From the NCBI RefSeq assembly GCF_000379685.1, contig NZ_KB903252.1, forward strand, positions 206 through 64,205: a DNA stretch of 64,000 nucleotides. The letters are read 5' to 3'. Both the position numbers and the translations under genes were made by a program. Below the pieces are notes generated by a model, which worked only from the letters and a program-made list of their open reading frames with translations, was not told where the DNA came from and made no database searches. Below are positions 51,900 to 61,029 of this stretch, piece after piece. Position 1 is the stretch's first letter, and each line of letters opens with the position of its first letter. Source of the DNA: Catelliglobosispora koreensis DSM 44566. GTDB lineage: Bacteria; Actinomycetota; Actinomycetes; Mycobacteriales; Micromonosporaceae.

Positions 51900-52226
51900 A
51901 TGCCACAGAAAGCCTGGAACGCTAAGCGAGAGCGACAATACGAGCACATCAAGGAAGGTGTGCTGGAGCGCGGCGAGTCTGAGGATGTCGCCGAAGAGAT
52001 CGCCGCACGCACGGTGAACAAGGAGCGTGCCCGCGCTGGTGAGGCGAAGGAGTCCAGCCGTCTGTCCAAAGAGGACATCTCCTCGTCGCGCCGTGGTGGC
52101 CTGCGCTCGCACAAGGGCGCGCAGGGCCGCACCCGCGATCAGCTATACGAAGAGGCCAAGGACCGCAACATCAAGGGCCGCTCGTCGATGACCAAGGCGG
52201 AATTGCAGCGCGCCGTCGACAAATAA
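51900..52226 (+). CDS. Small charged protein with Rho-N-like C-terminus
   Basis: 108 residues, very hydrophilic. Starts PQKAWNAKRERQYEHIKEG, followed by VAEEIAARTVNKERAR. The last 30 residues (RTRDQLYEEAKDRNIKGRSSM) form a Rho N-terminal-like SAP helix. In databases similar proteins are called plasmid stabilisation proteins without evidence. Confidence 0.75.
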   Translation: MPQKAWNAKRERQYEHIKEGVLERGESEDVAEEIAARTVNKERARAGEAKESSRLSKEDISSSRRGGLRSHKGAQGRTRDQLYEEAKDRNIKGRSSMTKAELQRAVDK

Positions 52227-52235
52227 GATCGGTGC

Positions 52236-52991
52236 ATGGATCTCGGACTGAGTGGCAAGACGTATGTGCTGACCGGAGCGTCCCGTGGGCTGGGGTTCGC
52301 GACGGCGCAATGCCTGGTCGCCGACGGGGCACGGGTGGTGATTTCCGCGCGTGACCAGGCGCGGGTGGACGCGGCGGTAGACGCCCTAGGTTCTGCCGCG
52401 GTCGGCTTGGCCGCCGATCTCCGAGACCCAGCCACGGCAGCTCGCCTCGCGGAGGCGGCGCACGACACGTTTGGCCGTCTCGACGGTGCATTGCTTTCCG
52501 TTGGCGGCCCGCCCCGCACCACCGCCGCGGGCGCCACTGACGAGCAGTGGCGCGACGCGTTCGAGACCGTCTTCCTTGGAGCGATCCGCGCGGCCCGCAC
52601 CATCGCCGCCCAGCTGCCTTATGGCGGGGCGATCGCCCTGGTCTTGTCATCTTCTGCCAAGGAACCCGTCAAGGGACTCGGCCTATCCAACGGCCTGCGG
52701 CCCGGGCTGGCGGGTGCCGCTAAAGACATGGCTGACGAGCTGGGCCCACGCGGCATCCGGGTGCTGAGCCTGCTGCCGCACCGCATCCTGACCGACCGCA
52801 ACATCGAGCTGTTCGCGGCGACGGGAGACGCGGCCAAGGCCCGTGCGGAGGCCGAAGCGAGCATCCCCTTAGGACGGCTCGGCGACCCGGCCGAGTTTGG
52901 CCGGGTCGCCGCGTTTGCCTTGTCACCGGCGGCTAGCTACCTGACCGGGATCAGCATCCCGGTCGACGGCGGCGCGCTGCGCGGCTGGTAG
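52236..52991 (+). CDS. SDR-fold protein lacking the catalytic Tyr-Lys
   Basis: 251 residues. Nucleotide site TGASRGLGFATAQ, LAADLRDP and LLSVGG. At the catalytic position the usual YxxxK is replaced by LSNGLRPG (Asn in place of Tyr, Arg in place of Lys) after the Ser-rich ALVLSSSAKEP. The C-terminus has ISIPVDGGALRGW. NADPH binding may persist, but classic hydride-transfer catalysis is doubtful. ATG 52236 lies 6 nt after TAAGAT, which overlaps the upstream stop (leaderless). Confidence 0.85.
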   Translation: MDLGLSGKTYVLTGASRGLGFATAQCLVADGARVVISARDQARVDAAVDALGSAAVGLAADLRDPATAARLAEAAHDTFGRLDGALLSVGGPPRTTAAGATDEQWRDAFETVFLGAIRAARTIAAQLPYGGAIALVLSSSAKEPVKGLGLSNGLRPGLAGAAKDMADELGPRGIRVLSLLPHRILTDRNIELFAATGDAAKARAEAEASIPLGRLGDPAEFGRVAAFALSPAASYLTGISIPVDGGALRGW

Positions 52992-52994
52992 AGG

Positions 52995-53492
52995 CTATTT
53001 GTCTTCGATGCCGCAGGCCTGCTTGGCCTTCTCAGACGGGTCAGAGCTGTCGTTGATGATCGTCTGGTAGACAGCCTGCGCCTTGGTCGGGTCAGTGCCA
53101 GCGGCCTTGATGTCGGCGTTGAGCTTCTTGAAAGCGGTCAGCTCGGCGTCGAGTGCCGTCTTGACCGTCGCGTCACCAGCGTCGGCCACGATCGGGCCGA
53201 GCTTGGTTTCATATTCGGCGAACACAGGCGCCGCGGCCACGATGAGCGCCGGGGCCTTGCTCGGGTCGGCTGAAGCAGCCATCAGCTGCGGGGCGAAAGC
53301 CATCGCCTTCGCTTCGAATTCGGTCTGCAATGCCTTGTACGCGTCGCAGGTGGTCTTCTTGTCGGCCAAGGTCTTGGTCTGGGCGGCCGACGGGCTCGTG
53401 CTCGCGCCCGGCGTTTCCTGAACCGGGTCGGCGCAAGCCGAAACAACCGAAAGCGCCAGGCCGAGAGTGGCCACGGCGAGAATGCGTCGCAT
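52995..53492 (-). CDS. Small lipoprotein
   Basis: 165 residues. Lipobox VVSAC after MRRILAVATLGLALS, then an Ala/Thr/Lys-rich helical body with two cysteines (TTCDAYKAL and the terminal QACGIEDK) that may pair. Function unknown. ATG 53492, with AAGGA about 7 nt upstream. Confidence 0.8.
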   Translation of the reverse strand: MRRILAVATLGLALSVVSACADPVQETPGASTSPSAAQTKTLADKKTTCDAYKALQTEFEAKAMAFAPQLMAASADPSKAPALIVAAAPVFAEYETKLGPIVADAGDATVKTALDAELTAFKKLNADIKAAGTDPTKAQAVYQTIINDSSDPSEKAKQACGIEDK

Positions 53493-53570
53493 CGAGGGAT
53501 CCTTCGCTTCAATCGAGGGTTTGAAGTACTCGGGCAGCTTAAACAAGCTCTATGACGTATTTCCCCCGAA

Positions 53571-53586
53571 GGTGGCTCAGGCCACC
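53571..53586. terminator. Short hairpin between lipoprotein and ABC exporter
   Basis: GGTGGC-TCAG-GCCACC. A 6-bp stem just past the exporter stop, without T-run. Confidence 0.4.
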
Positions 53587-53603
53587 GTCATGATGCCGAC
53601 ACG

Positions 53604-55511
53604 TTACCGATTTGCCATCGAAGGGGAATCAGTGATGGCGAACTGAGTCTTGTAAAGGTCCGCATACAGTCCGCCGGCCTCGAGCAGTTGCTCATGCGTT
53701 CCACGCTGGACGATCGTCCCTCCATCCAGGACAAGGATCTGGTCAGCGGCACGGACCGTGGACAGGCGGTGCGCGATCACGAGCGCGGTCCGCCCGGTCA
53801 GTGCCGAGGTCAATGCTTGCTGAACGGCTGCTTCGCTTTCTGAGTCAAGGTGTGCGGTCGCCTCATCCAAGATGACAATCGATGGCGCTTTCAGCAGCAG
53901 GCGCGCGATCGCGATGCGCTGCTTCTCCCCACCGGAGAAGCGGTAACCGCGCTCGCCCACGACAGTGTCCAAACCGTCCGGCAGGGCACGGATCACGTGG
54001 TCGATCTGTGCCCCGCGCAGTGCCTCCCACAGCTCGTCATCGGAAGCGTCAGGCTTGGCATAGCGCAGGTTCTCCGCGATGGTCTCGTGGAACAAGTGCG
54101 CGTCCTGAGTCACCACGCCAATGGTGTCGCGCAAACTCGCCAGCGTCGCCTCGCGCACATCGATGCCACCAACGGTCACGGAACCAGACGTCACGTCGTA
54201 GATCCGGCTCACCAGCATCGAGGTGGTCGACTTGCCCGCACCCGATGGCCCAACCAAGGCGACAAGCTGGCCCGGCTCGACCTTGAACGTGACGCCGCGC
54301 AGCACGGGCTCGGTGACGGTGCGGTCGAGGGTCGCGACATCTTCAAGCGACGCAAGGGAAATCTCCGACGCGGCCGGATAACGGAAGTGGACGTCCTGGA
54401 ACTCCACAGTGGACGCCCCCTTCGGGATGCTCACCGCGTCTGGACGCTCCGCGATCGCGGGAGCCAGATCGAGCACCTCGAACACCCGGTCAAACGACAC
54501 GAGGGCGCCCATGACGTCGATGCGCACATTGGACAGTGCCGTGATCGGACCGTAGAGCGAGGTCAGCAGCATCGCCAGCGCCACCACATCACCGGCGTCA
54601 AGCGAGCCGGACACGGCATACCAGCCGCCCAGGCCATAAACCAGAGCCTGCGCCAGCGCGGCGACAAGCATCATGGCCGCGAAGAAGACACGGGAATACA
54701 TCGCTGACTGAACACCGATGTCACGCACACGGGCGGCCCGCTTAGAGAACCTGCCCGACTCCTCGGACGGATAGCCGAACAGTTTGACCAGTAGCGCCCC
54801 GGCGACCCCGAAGCGTTCCGTCATCGTCGCGTTCATCTTGGCGTTCAGCTCATAGGACTCCTTCGTGATCGCGGCCAGCTGATGCCCGATGCGCCGCGCG
54901 GGAAGGATGAACAATGGCAGCAGGGTCAGCGACAGCAACGTGATCTGCCACGACAGGGTCAGCATCACCGCGGCTGTCAGCACGAGCCGCACGATGTTGC
55001 TGACCACTCCGGACAGCGTCGAAGTGAACGCCCGCTGGGCGCCAAGCACGTCGTTGTTGAGCCGGCTCACCAGCGCGCCGGTCTGCGTGCGCGTGAAGAA
55101 CTGCACCGGCATCCGCTGCACGTGGTCATAGACCTGGGTCCGCAGATCGAAGATGAGACCTTCGCCGATGCGTGCGGAGAACCAACGCTCGACCAGGGAC
55201 AGCCCGGCACTCACCACGGCCAGCCCGGCGATGAACAGTGCCAGCCGGACAACCATCGCTCCCGCGTCAGCGCCGCCGCGGGTAATGGTCCGCACGACGT
55301 CACCGGCGAGCACTGGCGTGACCACGCCGATGATGGCCGACGCCACGATGACGGCCAGGAAGTAGGTGATTTCGCGGCGGTAGGGCTTGGCGAACGCCAG
55401 GATCCTGAGCGCGGTCGCCCGGCCGATTTTGCGGTTCTCAACACTTTGGCCACGACGCATGGAGCGCATAAGCATCTCCATGCCACCGCCGGGTCCCCCA
55501 GGAAAAGTCAC
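53604..55511 (-). CDS. ABC exporter, fused permease and ATPase
   Basis: 635 residues. Six membrane segments (TYFLAVIVASAIIGVVT; VVRLALFIAGLAVVSAGL; IVRLVLTAAVMLTLSW and others), then an ATPase: Walker A GPSGAGKST, Q-loop VTQDAHLF, signature FSGGEKQRI, Walker B VILDEATAHLDSES and switch HRLSTVRAA. Half-transporter that probably exports lipids or drugs as a dimer. N-terminus is a Gly/Met-rich soluble tail. Confidence 0.92.
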   Translation of the reverse strand: MTFPGGPGGGMEMLMRSMRRGQSVENRKIGRATALRILAFAKPYRREITYFLAVIVASAIIGVVTPVLAGDVVRTITRGGADAGAMVVRLALFIAGLAVVSAGLSLVERWFSARIGEGLIFDLRTQVYDHVQRMPVQFFTRTQTGALVSRLNNDVLGAQRAFTSTLSGVVSNIVRLVLTAAVMLTLSWQITLLSLTLLPLFILPARRIGHQLAAITKESYELNAKMNATMTERFGVAGALLVKLFGYPSEESGRFSKRAARVRDIGVQSAMYSRVFFAAMMLVAALAQALVYGLGGWYAVSGSLDAGDVVALAMLLTSLYGPITALSNVRIDVMGALVSFDRVFEVLDLAPAIAERPDAVSIPKGASTVEFQDVHFRYPAASEISLASLEDVATLDRTVTEPVLRGVTFKVEPGQLVALVGPSGAGKSTTSMLVSRIYDVTSGSVTVGGIDVREATLASLRDTIGVVTQDAHLFHETIAENLRYAKPDASDDELWEALRGAQIDHVIRALPDGLDTVVGERGYRFSGGEKQRIAIARLLLKAPSIVILDEATAHLDSESEAAVQQALTSALTGRTALVIAHRLSTVRAADQILVLDGGTIVQRGTHEQLLEAGGLYADLYKTQFAITDSPSMANR

Positions 55512-55559
55512 GGTCCAAACCTAGCGCCGCGCTGTGACAACGCCGCTAGGACTTTGGTC

Positions 55560-56309
55560 CTACTCCCCAAGACCCGCTAGGTCGCGGATGCGGCGCACCT
55601 GCGCCTCCCGCTCGAAGCGCTGCTGATCGTCAAAAGAACGTCCCGCGGCACCGGACAGCAGGGCCTTAATCTCCACGACCGCGTCGCGGTTGCCCGCCAG
55701 GAGCGCCGCGCACAGGTCGGAGACAGCGCCATCAAGGTCAGCCTGCGGCACTACCAGGTTCACCAGACCGATCCGTTCCGCCTCGGCGGCGTTGACCCGG
55801 CGTCCCGTCGCGCACAACTCCAGCGCCCGGCCGTAGCCAACCAGCTCGACAAGGCGCTTGGTTCCAGTCAGGTCGGGCACGAGCCCCAGCGTCACCTCAG
55901 CCATCGAAAATGACACATCTTCTGCGGCGACGCGGAAATCGCACGCGAGCGACAACTGGAATCCAGCGCCGATCGCATGTCCTTGCACCGCAGCGATAGT
56001 CAGCAGATCGGGACGGCGCAACCAGGAGAAACCGGATTGATATGTGCCGATAAGGTCGGCCGCTTCAGCCGGGCTGAGTCCCGCTATTTGGGCAAGCGAT
56101 TCGCCCATCGTCGATCTGTCGAGGCCTGCGGAAAACGAACTACCTGCGCCTTTAAGCACCACGACCCGGGTTTCCCCGGACAACGAGTGTGCGAAATCGC
56201 GCAGGCCTAGCCACATCGCCGGGGTCTGCGCGTTGCGCACCTCCGGCCGGTCCAATGTCACTGTCGCGACAGGACCGTCGATAGAAACACGGAAGCCGGT
56301 CGCGGTCAT
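55560..56309 (-). CDS. Enoyl-CoA hydratase/isomerase family
   Basis: 249 residues. Crotonase fold: VTLDRPEVRNAQT, oxyanion hole segment GSSFSAGLDRSTM, and GHAIGAGFQLSLACDFRVA for the second hole. FSMAEVTLGLVPDLTGTKRLVE carries the catalytic-type Glu. Hydrates or isomerises an enoyl-CoA in fatty acid degradation. ATG at 56309. Confidence 0.9.
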   Translation of the reverse strand: MTATGFRVSIDGPVATVTLDRPEVRNAQTPAMWLGLRDFAHSLSGETRVVVLKGAGSSFSAGLDRSTMGESLAQIAGLSPAEAADLIGTYQSGFSWLRRPDLLTIAAVQGHAIGAGFQLSLACDFRVAAEDVSFSMAEVTLGLVPDLTGTKRLVELVGYGRALELCATGRRVNAAEAERIGLVNLVVPQADLDGAVSDLCAALLAGNRDAVVEIKALLSGAAGRSFDDQQRFEREAQVRRIRDLAGLGE

Positions 56310-56370
56310 CCCCGGCCGGCTTCCTTCAGGCTCGCGCTAGCAAGGGCGCGGCTAGCGCCAGCCATCTGAG

Positions 56371-56598
56371 TCATGCTTTTTTGCGCCGACGGGCGCCGCC
56401 GCGCTGGCGAAGCTGGACACCCGACTCGGTAAGCACTCGGTGGATGAACCCATACGAGCGACCGGTCGAGGCGGCCAGCGCACGGATGCTCTCACCCGAG
56501 GTGTAGCGCTTCACGAGGTCTTTAGCGAGCGTTTGACGTTCGGTGCCGACGATCCGGCGTCCCTTCTCCGTCGTGCTAGCTGTGCCGGTGGCTGCCAT
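56371..56598 (-). CDS. Short conserved helix-turn-helix protein
   Basis: 75 residues. ERQTLAKDLVKRYTSGESIRALAASTGRSYGFIHRVL is a helix-turn-helix of the resolvase C-terminal or Hin type; the tail SGVQLRQRGGARRRKKA is strongly basic. A highly conserved actinobacterial DNA-binding protein of unknown role. ATG 56598, with GAGGG 9 nt upstream. Confidence 0.85.
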   Translation of the reverse strand: MAATGTASTTEKGRRIVGTERQTLAKDLVKRYTSGESIRALAASTGRSYGFIHRVLTESGVQLRQRGGARRRKKA

Positions 56599-56688
56599 CC
56601 TGATTCCCTCACGTCCTAGTGACGATACGGACTTTGCGGTCTCATCTATTAGACCGCCTTCGACGATCATGCGCTAGATATCAATTTC

Positions 56689-58029
56689 ATGCCAACCGAC
56701 ACGCGCGCTCCTGTCGGGTACCCGATAGCGTGTTCCGCCGTGAGGACTCGTGAGCAAAGGGATCTGGCCGGCTGGTTGTTGCTGGTCAGCGTGGGGTTGC
56801 TCGTGACGTGGCTAGCGGTGCGCGGCGGCGCGCGGCTAGGCACCGCGAGTGCGCCATTCCTCGGCAGCTATCGATTTGAAGTTTCACCGCTATCACTGGC
56901 TGCTCCGGCCGTGGCCGTTGCGGTGCTTGCGTTTACCCGGCGCGGGCTCATGGACCGATTGCCGTGGTGGGCCATCTCCGCCGGGTCGGCGCTCGGCCTG
57001 CTGACCTGGTCTGTCGCACTGGCCCTTGTGGACGGAACCGCAGGACTCACGCGTTCACTCACGCCAGATAGCTATCTCGGCGATCTCGATGACGTCGGAG
57101 ACGATCCGATTGGCTATCTGAAATCGTTTACTACTCGCAATGCCGAGCACACGATCGCCACTCGCGGACATCCGCCGGCGCCCGTGCTGTTCCTGTGGTT
57201 GCTGCAGCGCGCCGGAATCACCGAGCACTTCGGCTTCGCGATGGTGGTTACCATCATCGGCGCCATGGCCGCTCCGCTTGTCCTGGCAGCGATCCGCGAC
57301 GCCAGCGGTGAAACGGCCGCACGCCATTTCGCTCCTGTCATCATCCTCGCGCCTTACGCCGTTTGGCTCGCCGTATCCATGGACGCCGTCGTCCTAACCA
57401 TCGCCGCGGCGATGACCGTCGCGGGCCTCAAAGCCACGCGCCACAAAGGCTGGCAGGCCGCGCTCTGGGCCCTCGGGGCCGGTCTCCTGCTCGGCGTCGC
57501 GGCACTTTTCTCCTATGCCGCAGCCTGGCTCGGACTGTCCATTGTGGGCATTTACTTCGCCCGCCGCCGCGCCGCGCTAAACGTCTTCAGCGGCATCGGC
57601 GCTCTGGTGCCCGTCATGGGCGCCTCCCTGCTCGGCTTCACCTGGACCGACGGACTCCTTGCCGCGTATGAGGATTTCGCCACCCACATCGAGCCCGACC
57701 GTTCCGCTTTGTGGTGGGGCCTTATCAGCATGTGCGCCCTCCTCATCGCCGCCGGCCCACCTTTGGTCGCCAGCATCCGCAAGCTACGCAACACTCCCGG
57801 CTGGCCCTTCCTCCTCGGCGGCGCCGCGGCCGTCGTCTTCTCCGTCCTAGCCGGACTCGCCCGCGGCGGCATCGAACACGCTTGGCTGCCTTACTTCCCG
57901 TGGCTAACCATCGCCGTCATCGCCCCCGAAATCCAAGGCGGCGAACCAGCTCCCCCACCCTTGCTCCTCGTCGCCGCCGGAGCTCTCACCGCCATCGTCA
58001 TCGAGGCCGTGCTCCTCACGCCATGGTGA
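56689..58029 (+). CDS. Polytopic membrane protein (GT-C-like)
   Basis: 446 residues and about 11 membrane segments. The loop EHTIATRGHPPAPVLFLWLLQ after the third helix recalls the acidic/HPP loop of lipid-linked glycosyltransferases. GGIEHAWLPYFPWLTIA near the end is conserved in similar proteins. Substrate unknown. ATG at 56689 or GTG at 56740 could be the start; I keep the ATG but it is uncertain. Confidence 0.7.
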   Translation: MPTDTRAPVGYPIACSAVRTREQRDLAGWLLLVSVGLLVTWLAVRGGARLGTASAPFLGSYRFEVSPLSLAAPAVAVAVLAFTRRGLMDRLPWWAISAGSALGLLTWSVALALVDGTAGLTRSLTPDSYLGDLDDVGDDPIGYLKSFTTRNAEHTIATRGHPPAPVLFLWLLQRAGITEHFGFAMVVTIIGAMAAPLVLAAIRDASGETAARHFAPVIILAPYAVWLAVSMDAVVLTIAAAMTVAGLKATRHKGWQAALWALGAGLLLGVAALFSYAAAWLGLSIVGIYFARRRAALNVFSGIGALVPVMGASLLGFTWTDGLLAAYEDFATHIEPDRSALWWGLISMCALLIAAGPPLVASIRKLRNTPGWPFLLGGAAAVVFSVLAGLARGGIEHAWLPYFPWLTIAVIAPEIQGGEPAPPPLLLVAAGALTAIVIEAVLLTPW

Positions 58030-58774
58030 AAACCCTTTAAGAGCCCGCTTTCCGACGCCCGCCGTGGTCCCGGCCGTCCCTCCCGCGAGGCCGCCACCTC
58101 CGCGCGCCCCGGCCTCTTTTCACCCACCCGGCCTGCCTTCGCGCCCCCCTGCGGTCGCACGCCCTAGGTCACGCCCACCGTTTTCACTCACTCGGCCTAC
58201 CCTGCCGCCATCAGCCTTTCGCATGCCCGGGTCACGCCCACCCACCCGCCTGATCTTGCCGCCGTCCCGCTTTCGCTTCGTATCCCGGCCTCGCAACTCG
58301 CTTTGGGTTCCCTTCGCCAGGGCCTCAACGCCGCGCGTTCTCATCCCACCATCGCCCTTTTCCGCCGCCGCGTTCGCTTCGCTCTCCCCCCGCGGCCTCT
58401 TTCCGCATCGCCCTTCCCCCGCAATGCTCGCGCTTCCACGTTTCGCTTGCGCCCGGTCGCCCGCAATGCTCCCGCTTTCCCGTTTCGCCTCCACGTTTTC
58501 GCTTCCGCTGGTCAGTCCTCCCCGTTTCGCTTTTGCCCGCTCCCCGCGATGTTCGCGCGTCCCCGTTTGCCTCCGCCGGCCAAATCCTCCACTGCGTTTC
58601 GCTTGCGCCCGGTCCGGATTCGCTTTCCGTTTTTCCCGGTAATCCGTGGTCACGGTTACACCGTCCATTTCGGACGTTTTACCCTGCCGCCTCAGCGCCG
58701 AGCGTCGCGGTGTCCATATTGGACCGATCGGTGGAAAAGACCATTGGACCGTCTCGGGATGTGAATCTTGAGTC

Positions 58775-58840
58775 GTGATCCACATCCTAAAAGGAGTGAT
58801 CAAATCGCCTGTGGATCACCCTTTTCGGAATCCGGATCAT
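58775..58840. repeat. 66-bp nested palindromic element, copy 4
   Basis: Left arm GTGATCCAC, right arm degenerate (CCGGATCAT); inner arms GTGATC (58796-58801) and GATCAC (58814-58819). Shares GATCACCCTTTTCGG and the upstream TGTGAATCTTGAG with copy 1, so these two form a subfamily. Confidence 0.7.
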
Positions 58841-58867
58841 GCTCAAAGATCATCCTGGCCCCAAACC

Positions 58868-58933
58868 GAGATCCACATCCCACCAGACGTGATCAAATGC
58901 CCTGTCGATCACGTCCCAGTGGCTGTGGATCTC
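58868..58933. repeat. 66-bp nested palindromic element, copy 5
   Basis: Outer arms GAGATCCACA (58868-58877) and TGTGGATCTC (58924-58933), inner arms GACGTGATC (58886-58894) and GATCACGTC (58907-58915). A further half-motif GGCTGTGGATCAAG follows at 58940. The outer pair changed together (GTGATC to GAGATC), so pairing was kept. Confidence 0.8.
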
Positions 58934-59340
58934 ACTCTTGGCTGTGGATCAAGCCCAAGTAGCCCAAGCTGCTCATGCCGCCGAGGCCCATGTCTCCAGC
59001 GACCGCTCACCACATCCTTTCGTCGCAACGGCATACCTCAGGGCCGACATGGCGATGACAGGTGAAGCGGAGTGGGGCATGGAACCCGGAGCACGCGAAG
59101 GCAGCGGGCAGCGCGGGGCCGGGATGCGCCGAGGAAGCCGCCGAGTGGGGCGAGGAGACCCGTGCCGCCGGCGTCACGGGATGCGGATGGCGAGGCTCGG
59201 ACGCGACGCGAAAGCAGGACGGCTCCCCGTGAAGCGGGGTGGGTGAAAGAGGCCGGGGTGCGCGGAGGTGGAGGCCTCGCGGGAGGGACGGTCTGGACCA
59301 CGGCGGGCGTCGGACCAAAGGGGTTGAAGGGGTTGCGGCG

Positions 59341-60939
59341 TCAGGCGAGTTCGACGAGGTCGAGGAGGTCGTCGGACCAGGCGTCCTCGTCACCGTCGGG
59401 CAGAAGGATGGCGCGGTCGGGTTTGAGCGCGGCCACGGCGCCGGGGTCGTGGGTGACGAGGACGATCGCGCCGGGGTAGCGGGCGATGGCGTCGAGGACC
59501 TGTTCGCGGCTGACCGGGTCGAGGTTGTTGGTGGGCTCGTCGAGCAGGAGGACGTTCGCGCCCGAGCAGACGAGGGTCGCGAGGGCGAGACGGGTCTTCT
59601 CGCCGCCGGATAGTACGCCGGCCGGCTTGTCGACGTCGTCGCCACTGAACAGGAAGGCGCCAAGGATGCGGCGCAGCTCGGTGTCGGTCTGTTCAGGGGC
59701 GGCCGAGCGCATGTGGTCGAGGATGGAACGGTCGACCTCGAGCGTTTCGTGCTCCTGGGCGTAGTAGCCGAGGCGCAAGCCGTGACCTGCGTTCACGGAA
59801 CCGGTGTCGGGCGTGAGCAGACCGGCGAGCATGCGCAGCAGGGTGGTCTTGCCCGCACCGTTGAGGCCGAGGATGACGACGCGGGAACCACGGTCCACGG
59901 CAACGTTGACGTCGGTGAAGATTTCGAGGGAACCGTAGGACTTGGACAGTTCCGACGCGGTCAGTGGGGTCTTGCCGCACGCGGCGGGCGTGGGGAAACG
60001 CACTTTGGCGACCCGGTCACTGGCACGCACCTCGTCGAGGCCGGAGAGCATCTTCTCGGCGCGCTTGGCCATGTTCTGCGCCGCGATCGTCTTGGTGGCC
60101 TTGGCCCGCAGTTTGTCGGCCTGTGCCATCAGGGCTCCGGCCTTCTTCTCCGCGTTGGCCCGCTCCCGTTTGCGGCGGCGCTCGTCGGTTTCGCGCTGTT
60201 CGAGGTAGGTCTTCCAGCCGACGTTGTACGTGTCCACAGTGGAACGGTTGGCGTCGAGGTACCAGACCTTGTTGACCACGGCTTCCAGGAGCGAGGCGTC
60301 GTGGGAGATGACGATGAGCCCGCCCTTGTGCCCGGACAGGAACCCGCGTAGCCAGGTGATGGAGTCGGAGTCGAGGTGGTTCGTGGGCTCGTCGAGGAGC
60401 AGGATGCCGCCGCCGTTTTCGCCCGCGTCGCGGAACAGGATGCGGGCTAGTTCGATGCGGCGGCGCTGGCCGCCGGACAGGGTGCCGATGGTTTGCGCGA
60501 GCACACGGTCGGGCAGGCCGAGGTTGGAGCAGATGCGTGCGGCTTCGGCTTCCGCCCCGTACCCGCCGAGCGCGGCGAATTGGTCTTCGAGCTGGCCATA
60601 TTTACGCAGCAGTGCGTCGTCGGTGCCGAGCTGAGGCTCGAGTTCCTTCATCTGCGCGAGGAGCCGGTCGAGCCCGCGGGCGGACAGCACACGGTCAGCG
60701 GCCGTGACATCGAGATCGCCCGTGCGCGGATCCTGCGGGAGATAGCCCACGGCACCCCGGCGGTCGACCTGGCCCGCGTAGGGCGAGCCTTCCCCGGCGA
60801 GCACCTTGAGCGTCGTCGTCTTGCCCGCGCCGTTGCGGCCGACGAGACCGATTCGGTCACCCGGCTGCACGCGCAAGTTCGCACCCTCGAGCAGGATGCG
60901 TGCGCCCGCGCGCAACTCAAGGCCATTGGCCGAAATCAT
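59341..60939 (-). CDS. ABC-F family ATPase
   Basis: 532 residues, two ATPase domains with no membrane segments. Walker A GRNGAGKTT and GLNGAGKTT, signatures LSGGQRRRI and LSGGEKTRL, Walker B ILLLDEPTNHLD and VLLLDEPTNNLD. The linker at about 240-300 is a Lys/Arg-rich coiled coil (TDERRRKRERANAEKKAG). ABC-F proteins act on stalled or drug-bound ribosomes. ATG 60939, with GGAGG 5 nt upstream; a GTG 4 codons earlier is possible. Confidence 0.92.
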   Translation of the reverse strand: MISANGLELRAGARILLEGANLRVQPGDRIGLVGRNGAGKTTTLKVLAGEGSPYAGQVDRRGAVGYLPQDPRTGDLDVTAADRVLSARGLDRLLAQMKELEPQLGTDDALLRKYGQLEDQFAALGGYGAEAEAARICSNLGLPDRVLAQTIGTLSGGQRRRIELARILFRDAGENGGGILLLDEPTNHLDSDSITWLRGFLSGHKGGLIVISHDASLLEAVVNKVWYLDANRSTVDTYNVGWKTYLEQRETDERRRKRERANAEKKAGALMAQADKLRAKATKTIAAQNMAKRAEKMLSGLDEVRASDRVAKVRFPTPAACGKTPLTASELSKSYGSLEIFTDVNVAVDRGSRVVILGLNGAGKTTLLRMLAGLLTPDTGSVNAGHGLRLGYYAQEHETLEVDRSILDHMRSAAPEQTDTELRRILGAFLFSGDDVDKPAGVLSGGEKTRLALATLVCSGANVLLLDEPTNNLDPVSREQVLDAIARYPGAIVLVTHDPGAVAALKPDRAILLPDGDEDAWSDDLLDLVELA

Positions 60940-61029
60940 GACTTCCTCCACCGCGACAGCAAACCGACCAAGCTTACTCGTTGGCGAATCAGGCTAAAAA
61001 TGGTTTAAATCCGGCTTACAGTCATGAAC

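Larger units (their letters stand above)
58030..59340. other. Gene-free region: pyrimidine tract, two palindromic elements, purine tract
   Basis: 58030-58640 is strongly C/T-rich on the plus strand, with imperfect tandem blocks; for example CGTTTCGCTTGCGCCCGGTC occurs near 58439 and near 58594. Two 66-bp elements follow at 58775 and 58868. 59041-59290 is G/A-rich. Open frames here reflect composition, not coding. Confidence 0.6.

Noticed and set aside
58030-59340. Long Pro/Arg/Ser-rich frames on both strands
   Set aside because: The region is strand-skewed low-complexity DNA; no domain, start context or codon-position pattern of genes.
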